A stretch of 12,220 nucleotides of DNA, taken from NCBI GenBank assembly GCA_017503065.1, contig JAFVTT010000058.1:1-12220 (forward strand), in the 5' to 3' direction. This document shows positions 1-5,662 of this stretch, piece after piece. Each line of letters begins with the position of its first letter. Positions within the stretch are counted from its first letter, which is position 1. Under the pieces are notes generated by a model, which saw only the letters and a list, made by a program, of their open reading frames with translations, had not been told where the DNA came from and did not search any database. The position numbers and the translations under genes are program-made. Source of the stretch: Bacteroidaceae bacterium (GTDB lineage: Bacteria; Bacteroidota; Bacteroidia; Bacteroidales; Bacteroidaceae).

Positions 1-133
1 CACCATGACTAATGTTATGATTAATCTCTCAAACTTCTACTTCAGATTCCTGAAATCAATCTGGTTTCTTTTACCTTAAACAAGTATCAGTTGAGTGGTG
101 TTAACCTAAACAAACTTAACCTAATCTAATATC

Positions 134-271
134 ATGAAAAACCTAAAAACAACTTCTATTATGCGTTCCTCCCGGAAGGCATTGCAAAGGTATGCTTTTT
201 TCGTGTATTTGCTGAATCTCAGAATCAATAAACGTGAAAAGAACACTTATTTATTGATATTTGTCAAATAG
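134..271 (+). CDS. Possible 45-residue ORF, unrecognised; may be non-coding
   Basis: An ATG at 134 opens a 45-codon frame ending in TAG at 269-271. The predicted product begins MKNLKTTSIMRSS, is basic (many K and R) and has a short hydrophobic stretch around residues 21-29. The reason to mention it is the A/C-rich stretch just before the ATG, which resembles Bacteroidetes gene leaders. Against it are the short length, the AT-rich composition unlike the neighbouring genes, and the lack of any motif I recognise. It could also be the decayed 5' end of a former gene. No function is proposed. Confidence 0.12.
   Translation: MKNLKTTSIMRSSRKALQRYAFFVYLLNLRINKREKNTYLLIFVK
185..192 (-). promoter_or_regulatory. 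Candidate -7 box TACCTTTG (minus strand)
   Basis: The minus strand reads TACCTTTGCA, matching the Bacteroidetes -7 consensus TAnnTTTG. No TTTG-like -33 element is visible about 20 bases upstream. It would drive leftward transcription towards the window edge, where an ATG at 6-4 is the only nearby start that stays open. It lies beyond the sufS stop, so it does not serve the suf genes. Confidence 0.2.
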
Positions 272-329
272 TATTGTTGTAAATCAGGTTATTATTCTAC
301 AGTTTGGATTAAACTAACATGTGTAAATC

Positions 330-1571
330 TCAGAACATGCCCTGTATCCTCTTTATTCCTGCCACGAGGGTGTCCACCTCCTCGCGTGTGTTGTAGAGGC
401 CGAAGGAGGCACGGCAGGTGCCTTCTACGCCCAGTCGGCGCATGAGCGGTTCGGCACAGTGGTGGCCTGTGCGCACGGCTATGCCTAAGCGGTCCAGCAG
501 GGTGCCCATGTCCAGATGGTGGATGTAGGAAGTGGTGTCGGTTGCGCCAAGAGGTTTTACCTCAAATGAAATTACGGCATCGTGCTCACTGATGTATTTG
601 CCAAGGGGACCAAAGATATGCATGCCTTCAATCTCCTGCATCTTCTCTATGGCATAACGTGTCAGGTCCCGTTCATGTTCTTCTATCTTGTCCATGCCTA
701 TGGCAGAGAGATAGTCGAGCGCCTTGGCAAGACCAGTGGAAGCAACATAGTCGGGCGTTCCTGCCTCGAACTTGTAAGGGAGGTCGTTGAAGGTGGTCTT
801 CTCGAAGGATACGGTCTTTATCATGTCGCCACCGCCCATGTACGGGGGCATCTTGTCCAGCCACTTCTCCTTGCCGTAGAGGACGCCGATACCTGTGGGA
901 CCGTACGTCTTGTGTCCGGAGAAGGCAAAGAAATCGCAATCCATCTCCTTTACGTCCACGGCAAAGTGCGGTGTGCTCTGTGCTCCGTCTATCAGCACCG
1001 GTACATCGTGCCAGTGTGCTATGTCTATGATGTCCTTTACGGGGTTTATTGTTCCCAGAACATTGCTCACGTGGGTTACGGACACCAACTTGGTGCGCTC
1101 GTTGAAGAGAGCCTTGTACGCCTCCATGTCCAAGCGTCCGTCGTCCGTCATGGGGATGACACGCAGACGTATGCCGGTGCGTGCCTGTGCCAGTTGCCAT
1201 GAAACTATGTTGGAGTGGTGCTCCATCTGGCTGATGATGACCTCGTCGCCCTCCTTCATGAAGGCCTGTGTGAAGCACGATGCCACCAGGTTTATGCTCT
1301 CCGTGGTGCCACGAGTGAAGATGATTTCCGAGGTCTTGCCGGCACCGATGAACTGGCGCACCGTCTCGCGGCTTCCCTCGTGCAGGTCGGTAGCGGCTTG
1401 CGAAAGGAAGTGTACGCCACGGTGCACGTTGGCATTCACGTTGTAGTATTCATGGCTCATGGCCTCCACCACGCACTTAGGCTTCTGCGTTGTGGCACCA
1501 TTGTCCAGATACACCAGCGGATACTTCTTGTATATGGTTTTCTCCAGTATGGGAAAGTCTTGTCGGTTCAT
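330..1571 (-). CDS. sufS: SufS cysteine desulfurase (group II)
   Basis: SufS is a PLP-dependent enzyme that removes sulfur from L-cysteine, giving alanine and a protein-bound persulfide that feeds the SufBCD scaffold. The 413-residue product matches the usual family length of about 405-415. The motif SGHKTYGPTG places the PLP-binding lysine at K221. RTGHHCAEPL places the catalytic cysteine at C372, in the short-loop context typical of group II enzymes. EHHSN (117-121) and DGAQ (195-198) are the expected cofactor-pocket motifs. The ATG at 1571 is kept because the protein begins at the normal family position (MNRQDFPIL). It is the last gene of the minus-strand suf run, 52 bases after sufD, and that gap holds a G-rich repeat. 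No sufE or sufU partner lies in this window, so the persulfide acceptor must be encoded elsewhere. Confidence 0.97.
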   Translation of the reverse strand: MNRQDFPILEKTIYKKYPLVYLDNGATTQKPKCVVEAMSHEYYNVNANVHRGVHFLSQAATDLHEGSRETVRQFIGAGKTSEIIFTRGTTESINLVASCFTQAFMKEGDEVIISQMEHHSNIVSWQLAQARTGIRLRVIPMTDDGRLDMEAYKALFNERTKLVSVTHVSNVLGTINPVKDIIDIAHWHDVPVLIDGAQSTPHFAVDVKEMDCDFFAFSGHKTYGPTGIGVLYGKEKWLDKMPPYMGGGDMIKTVSFEKTTFNDLPYKFEAGTPDYVASTGLAKALDYLSAIGMDKIEEHERDLTRYAIEKMQEIEGMHIFGPLGKYISEHDAVISFEVKPLGATDTTSYIHHLDMGTLLDRLGIAVRTGHHCAEPLMRRLGVEGTCRASFGLYNTREEVDTLVAGIKRIQGMF

Positions 1572-1582
1572 GGTATATTAGG

Positions 1583-1618
1583 GACCCCTCCCATACAGGG
1601 GAGGGATGGGGAGGGGTC
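1583..1618. repeat. G-rich palindromic repeat, single copy (sufD-sufS gap)
   Basis: The element begins GACCCCTCCC (1583-1592) and ends GGGAGGGGTC (1609-1618), a perfect 10-base inverted repeat. A nested hairpin pairs CCCTCCC (1586-1592) with GGGAGGG (1599-1605). The plus strand carries four G-runs at 1598-1601, 1603-1605, 1608-1611 and 1613-1616, with loops of 1, 2 and 1 bases, so it fits a G-quadruplex pattern. Positions 1586-1618 match 3726-3758 at 32 of 33 bases. It fills most of the gap between sufD and sufS. Similar C/G-block repeats centred on TACAGGGG are, to my recollection, scattered between genes in many Bacteroidetes genomes. Confidence 0.8.
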
Positions 1619-1623
1619 TTTTC

Positions 1624-2847
1624 TTAACACAGTTTACACCCCTCGCACTTGCTCAGTTCGCCACGCATGCGCTTGTCCACGATAAGGTGCAGGCGGTCGC
1701 GCAGGGCTTCCAGGGGGATGCTGTCTATTACTTCTGTTATGAAGGCGGATTTTAGCAGGAGGCGTGCCTCGCTGAGCGAGATGCCACGCTGACGCATGTA
1801 GAACAGCGCCTGGTCGTTCATCTGCCCCACGGTACTGCCGTGCGAACATTTCACGTCGTCGGCATATATCTCCAGCATCGGTTGTGTGTACATGCGTGCC
1901 TGGCGTGTGGAGCACAGGTTGGCATTGGTCATGGAAGAGGAGGTTTTCTGCGCCCCCTTGTCCACAAGAATCATGCCGGCAAAGGCTCCCATGGCACTGT
2001 CGTCCAGAACATATTTGTAAAGTTCCTGTGACTGGCAGTTGGGCACCATGTGGCGGATGACGGTGTTGTTATCCACACGTTGCATCTTGTCGGCAATGAC
2101 ACAACCGTTCAGTATGGCCTCGGAGTTCTCTCCGGCCATCTCCACACGGCATGCATTGCGTGTGTGGCCGTTGAAAAGGGTCAGCACGGTATGTCTGACA
2201 GAGCAGTCCCTACCCTCTCTGATGAACACGTTACTATAGCGTGTGCACATCAGGTTGGTCTCCTCTATTTCATAGAGGTTCAGGTGGCTGTTGTCGGCAC
2301 AGTGCACCTCTATTACCTGGTTTGTGAGGAACTGCTGATGGTCCACGGCATGGTCGGTGATGATGATGTCGGCCTGCGAACCTTCATCCATAATCACCAG
2401 TATGCGGCGGTTTACCATAGTGTCCTGCTTGCCCTTGAGCACGTTGTTTATCTGTATGGGGTGCTTGGCGCGGGTGTTGCGAGGCACATGTATGAGCAGA
2501 GCGTCCACGGCAAGCATGGTGTTCAGAGCCACGATGCTGTCCTGACGGTCCGCTATATTATTATAATAAGGTGTAAGGTCTATGTCCGCCTCCCTGACTG
2601 AGCAGCAGAACTCGGTGCGCTCAGCAGCCGAGGTGGATAGTTGTATGCCGTAGTCGGGAGCAAAGTCCTGTGCTACGTCGGTATATCTGTATCGCTCTAC
2701 CTTCTTGGACGGGAAACCCTGTTCGGAGAAGACGCGCAAGGCCTCCTCCCTGTGGGCGTTCATCAGTGTGCATGAGCGCTGCGCTATGGTGTCCCTTACC
2801 TGAGTGTAGAACTCTATGTACTGGTTGTTCTTCATCTGCAAAAGCAT
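1624..2847 (-). CDS. sufD: SufD, Fe-S cluster assembly scaffold subunit
   Basis: SufD pairs with SufB and two SufC subunits in the SufBC2D complex, where Fe-S clusters form before transfer to apoproteins. The product is 407 residues, close to the family norm of about 420. The C-terminal half contains the SufBD core; DDVKCSHGSTVGQ (331-342) carries the histidine (H336) that corresponds to E. coli SufD H360, proposed to bind the cluster with SufB. FYMRQRGIS follows, as in other SufD proteins. The first ATG (2847) lies immediately after the sufC stop (2850-2848); an in-frame ATG at 2835 (MKNNQYIEFY) is an equally plausible start. The protein ends in CEGCKLC, a CxxCxxC at residues 401-407 that could bind metal. 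The gene lies between sufC and sufS. Confidence 0.95.
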   Translation of the reverse strand: MLLQMKNNQYIEFYTQVRDTIAQRSCTLMNAHREEALRVFSEQGFPSKKVERYRYTDVAQDFAPDYGIQLSTSAAERTEFCCSVREADIDLTPYYNNIADRQDSIVALNTMLAVDALLIHVPRNTRAKHPIQINNVLKGKQDTMVNRRILVIMDEGSQADIIITDHAVDHQQFLTNQVIEVHCADNSHLNLYEIEETNLMCTRYSNVFIREGRDCSVRHTVLTLFNGHTRNACRVEMAGENSEAILNGCVIADKMQRVDNNTVIRHMVPNCQSQELYKYVLDDSAMGAFAGMILVDKGAQKTSSSMTNANLCSTRQARMYTQPMLEIYADDVKCSHGSTVGQMNDQALFYMRQRGISLSEARLLLKSAFITEVIDSIPLEALRDRLHLIVDKRMRGELSKCEGCKLC

Positions 2848-3591
2848 TTACTGGGCAACATAGTCGGCAAAGCCCTTTCCATCAATCTCCAGAGCCAGTT
2901 CCGGGCCACCAGTCTTGATGATTCTGCCGTCAATGAGGATGTGCACCACATCGGGTTTCAGATAGTCCAGAAGGCGCTGGTAGTGGGTGATGACTATGGC
3001 ACTGGTTTCGGGCTTGCGCAGTTTGTTGAAACCCTCTGCCACGATGCGCAGAGCATCCACGTCCAGACCCGAGTCTGTCTCGTCCAGGATGCAGAAGGTT
3101 GGTTCCAGCATAGCCATCTGGAAGATTTCGTTGCGCTTCTTCTCGCCACCCGAGAAGCCCTCGTTGACAGAACGGCTGGTGAGTTTGTTGTCCAGTTCAA
3201 CAATTTTGCGCTTCTCGCGCATGAGTTTCAGGAAGTCGCCGGCAGAAAGAGGTTCACGCCCCTGGGCCTTGTAGCGTGCATTCACGGCGGCACGCATGAA
3301 GTTGGTCATGGACACGCCGGGAATCTCCACAGGGTGCTGGAAAGACAGGAAAATGCCTGCATTTGCCCTTTCTTCGGTACTCATTTCAAGTATGTTCTGT
3401 CCGTTGAAGATGATTTCACCCTCTGTCACCTCGTAGGCAGGGTTGCCCACGATGACATTGCTCAGTGTGGACTTGCCTGCACCGTTGGTTCCCATTACGG
3501 CATGAATCTCGCCATCATTTATAGTGAGGTTTATGCCCTTCAGTATTTCTTTGCCATTGATACTGGCATGTAAGTTGCGTATTTCTAACAT
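2848..3591 (-). CDS. sufC: SufC, ABC-type ATPase of the SUF complex
   Basis: SufC is the cytosolic ATPase of the SufBCD scaffold; ATP binding dimerises SufC and reshapes SufB-SufD to expose the cluster assembly site. It is not a membrane transporter subunit. The 247-residue product has all the ABC hallmarks: Walker A GTNGAGKST (34-42), Q-loop region FLSFQHP (81-87), signature FSGGEKKR (146-153), Walker B CILDE (167-171) and the switch histidine in ITHYQR (H203). TDSGLD after Walker B and the KKRNE after the signature are typical of SufC. The length matches the usual ~250. The start at 3591 (MLEIRNLHASI) is the normal family start. The stop directly abuts the sufD start, which suggests translational coupling. 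A 176-base gap with repeats separates it from sufB. Confidence 0.97.
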   Translation of the reverse strand: MLEIRNLHASINGKEILKGINLTINDGEIHAVMGTNGAGKSTLSNVIVGNPAYEVTEGEIIFNGQNILEMSTEERANAGIFLSFQHPVEIPGVSMTNFMRAAVNARYKAQGREPLSAGDFLKLMREKRKIVELDNKLTSRSVNEGFSGGEKKRNEIFQMAMLEPTFCILDETDSGLDVDALRIVAEGFNKLRKPETSAIVITHYQRLLDYLKPDVVHILIDGRIIKTGGPELALEIDGKGFADYVAQ

Positions 3592-3607
3592 AGTTGTTTA
3601 ATGTTGA

Positions 3608-3759
3608 GGACCCCCTCAATCCCCCTGTAGGGGGAGGAGATGATGAGCGATTTATCGTCATCGTCCTCAGTTCCTCAGTTCCTCAGTTTGATTTCGTTCG
3701 TACTCATTCCCCAGTTGTAACTACTCCCTCCCATACAGGGGAGGGCTGGGGAGGGGTCC
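3608..3759. repeat. Inverted pair of G-rich repeats (REPIN-like) in sufB-sufC gap
   Basis: Two copies of the same repeat family face each other at the ends of this 152-base segment. The left copy (about 3608-3638) contains the hairpin TCCCCCTGTAGGGGGA at 3620-3635. Read on the minus strand it has the order C-block, CTACAG, G-block, short spacer, GAGGGGGTC. The right copy (3726-3758) has this order on the plus strand and is 32/33 identical to the repeat in the sufD-sufS gap. The outer ends, GGACCCC at 3608-3614 and GGGGTCC at 3753-3759, are exact reverse complements. The inner ~85 bases have no coding capacity but contain a short tandem repeat. This layout resembles REP doublets or a small non-autonomous element. 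No transposase is encoded in the window. Confidence 0.65.
3665..3688. repeat. Three tandem 8-base units (CCTCAGTT)
   Basis: CCTCAGTT occurs three times without interruption at 3665-3672, 3673-3680 and 3681-3688, inside the segment bounded by the inverted G-rich repeats. The unit is not a multiple of three and the region is non-coding, so copy number could vary by slippage without affecting a protein. Confidence 0.8.
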
Positions 3760-3767
3760 CCGTTCCC

Positions 3768-5204
3768 TTATCCCACTGACCCTTCAAGGCTTACTCCAAG
3801 GAGTTTCTGTGCCTCCACGGCAAATTCCATGGGCAGTTTGTTTATCACGTCCTTGGCATATCCGTTTACGATGAGGCTTACGGCATCCTCGGAAGATATG
3901 CCTCTCTGTTGACAATAGAACAGTTGTTCTTCGGAAATCTTGCTCGTAGTGGCTTCGTGCTCCACAATGGCGGTGTCGTTGTGTATGTCCATGTAGGGGA
4001 ACGTATGCGCACCGCACGAACTGCCCAAAAGCAGGGAGTCGCAGGAGGAATAGTTTCTTGCCCCCTCGGCGTTGGCACCTACCTTGACAAGACCACGATA
4101 TGAATTCTGGCTCTTTCCGGCACTGATACCCTTGCTGATGATGGTGCTCTTGGTGTTGCGACCGATGTGTATCATCTTGGTGCCTGTGTCGGCCTGCTGG
4201 TGGTTGTTGGTAACCGCCACGGAGTAGAACTCAGCCTGCGAACCGTCGCCTGAGAGGATACAGGAGGGGTATTTCCATGTGATGGCGCTACCCGTTTCCA
4301 CCTGTGTCCACGACAGACGGCTGTCCACGCCACGCAGATGTCCGCGCTTGGTGACGAGGTTCAGCACGCCTCCCTTGCCGTCCTTGTCGCCGGGATACCA
4401 GTTCTGTACCGTAGAGTACTTCACCTCGGCCCTGTCCTTTACCACGATCTCCACTATGGCGGCGTGCAACTGGTTCTCGTCGCGCATGGGAGCAGTACAA
4501 CCTTCCAGATAGGAAACGTAGGCATCGTCGTCGCACACTATCAGAGTGCGCTCGAACTGCCCCGTACCCATGGCATTGATGCGGAAATAGGTGCTCAGTT
4601 CCATAGGGCATCGCACGCCCTTGGGGATGTATACAAAACTGCCGTCAGAGAACACAGCCGAATTCAGTGCGGCAAAGTAGTTGTCTCTGTATGGCACCAC
4701 CGTGCCAAGGTATTCGCGGACAAGGTCGGGATGGTTCTTCACCGCTTCGGAGATGCTGCAGAAGATAATTCCCTTCTCTTTCAACTTCTCCTGGAAGGTG
4801 GTCTTCACGGACACACTGTCCATTACGGCATCCACCGCCACGCCGGCCAGTGCCATGCGTTCCTCCAAGGGGATGCCCAATTTGTCGAAGGTCTTCATCA
4901 GTTCAGGGTCTATCTCCTTGGGTCCGTCCTTCTTGGCACTTGCCGTAGGGTCGGCATAGTATGATATGTCCTGATAGTCTATCTGCGGCATGTCCAGATG
5001 CGCCCACGAGGGCTGCTTCTGTGTCTGCCAGTATCGGAAGGCCTGCAACCTGAATTCCAGCAACCAGTCCGGTTCGCCCTTCTTTTCCGAGATAAGGCGG
5101 ACAACGTCCTCGTTCAGTCCCTTCTCTATAATCTCGGTGTGGACGTCAGTGTGGAAGCCATATTCGTAATCCTTGTTTACAAACTCTCTCGTAATGTCTT
5201 CCAT
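3768..5204 (-). CDS. sufB: SufB, Fe-S cluster assembly scaffold subunit
   Basis: SufB is the main scaffold protein of the SUF system: it receives persulfide sulfur and, with SufD and SufC, builds the cluster. The 478-residue product has the normal SufB length of 470-495. [11 protein letters not shown] places C388 at the position of E. coli SufB C405, the residue linked to sulfur acceptance and cluster formation. [24 protein letters not shown] (within 413-436) and the ending [11 protein letters not shown] are characteristic. [16 protein letters not shown] (195-210) and VQNWYPG (266-272) are other conserved SufB blocks. The start at 5204 ([17 protein letters not shown]) fits the family and lies inside the preceding cvpA gene: the two coding regions overlap by 28 bases, so translation is probably coupled. 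No separate promoter was found. Confidence 0.97.
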   Translation of the reverse strand: MEDITREFVNKDYEYGFHTDVHTEIIEKGLNEDVVRLISEKKGEPDWLLEFRLQAFRYWQTQKQPSWAHLDMPQIDYQDISYYADPTASAKKDGPKEIDPELMKTFDKLGIPLEERMALAGVAVDAVMDSVSVKTTFQEKLKEKGIIFCSISEAVKNHPDLVREYLGTVVPYRDNYFAALNSAVFSDGSFVYIPKGVRCPMELSTYFRINAMGTGQFERTLIVCDDDAYVSYLEGCTAPMRDENQLHAAIVEIVVKDRAEVKYSTVQNWYPGDKDGKGGVLNLVTKRGHLRGVDSRLSWTQVETGSAITWKYPSCILSGDGSQAEFYSVAVTNNHQQADTGTKMIHIGRNTKSTIISKGISAGKSQNSYRGLVKVGANAEGARNYSSCDSLLLGSSCGAHTFPYMDIHNDTAIVEHEATTSKISEEQLFYCQQRGISSEDAVSLIVNGYAKDVINKLPMEFAVEAQKLLGVSLEGSVG

Positions 5205-5650
5205 TTCTCTTCAATATAAGTGACACCCGGCACGGATTTCCTGTCCACGTACTTGTCCAGATATTCCACCTGCCCCGTCATCACCGCCACGCAGACTATG
5301 AGCACTGCCCATTTGGTGACTCCGAAGATGCATCCGAGCACACGGTTCATCAGGCCTCCCACCAGAGTCCAGTCAAGAAGTTTGGTGGCCAACGAGGCCA
5401 GTATGCCCAATGCTATGGGGGTGACTATCCATATTCCTATAAAGGCTATGGCGCCTCCGCCTATCTGGTCGTAGTACTTCCATGCCAGATACAGACCAAT
5501 GAAGAAACCGGTCATGCTGGCCAGTTCCTTCAAAAATCCGTTCTTAAGCCCCATAACTGCTCCATAGAGCAGTATTGCCAGGGCCACTATTTCTGTTGTA
5601 TTCAGAGGTATCATCTCGACGTACTTGCCGAGTTGCTGAATAAATTCCAT
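5177..5650 (-). CDS. cvpA: CvpA family inner-membrane protein
   Basis: This 157-residue protein has four hydrophobic segments at about residues 18-36, 45-60, 66-88 and 105-126, the arrangement of the CvpA (colicin V production) family. The block [20 protein letters not shown] fits the conserved family start, where a G-x-x-G-F follows the first helix. The biochemical role of CvpA is not established; E. coli CvpA is required for colicin V production, and homologues have been linked to envelope homeostasis. The annotated start at 5650 lies 12 bases after infB; a second ATG (residue 13, position 5614) just before the first helix is also possible. Its 3' end overlaps sufB by 28 bases. It sits between infB and the suf genes, so it is probably co-transcribed with both. 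Confidence 0.85.
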   Translation of the reverse strand: MEFIQQLGKYVEMIPLNTTEIVALAILLYGAVMGLKNGFLKELASMTGFFIGLYLAWKYYDQIGGGAIAFIGIWIVTPIALGILASLATKLLDWTLVGGLMNRVLGCIFGVTKWAVLIVCVAVMTGQVEYLDKYVDRKSVPGVTYIEEKWKTLRESL

Positions 5651-5662
5651 CTCTATGTCTTG

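Larger units (their letters stand above)
1..329. other. AT-rich intergenic region downstream of sufS
   Basis: No gene can be called with confidence here. A plus-strand inverted repeat (CAGATT at 43-48, AATCTG at 58-63) followed by a T-rich run at 65-72 could be a weak terminator for a plus-strand gene to the left. Positions 100-135 are A/C-rich and hold repeated TTAACCTAA-like words, resembling the untranslated leaders often found before Bacteroidetes genes. A small plus-strand ORF follows at 134-271. Two box-like sequences, one per strand, sit at 185-192 and 203-210. An 11-base palindrome, ATTTGTCAAAT, lies at 259-269. No convincing terminator for the sufS transcript is visible; the AGTTT/AAACT arms at 301-317 are short and lack a T-run on the minus strand. 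Confidence 0.6.

Noticed and set aside
215..335. Ten-base direct repeat AATCTCAGAA at 215-224 and 326-335, considered as an attachment or target-site duplication
   Set aside because: Ten bases could match by chance in AT-rich sequence, the second copy overlaps the intact sufS stop, and no mobile-element gene lies between them.
673..1278. Second minus-strand frame of 201 codons inside sufS
   Set aside because: Out-of-frame reading of sufS; Arg/His-rich composition and no family resemblance. The sufS frame has all catalytic residues.
1583..3759. CRISPR array
   Set aside because: Only three repeat copies exist, in mixed orientation with irregular spacing across genes, and no cas genes are present.
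3592..3767. Internal promoter for sufC in the sufB-sufC gap
   Set aside because: No TAnnTTTG match on the minus strand was found in this gap; it is filled by repeats.
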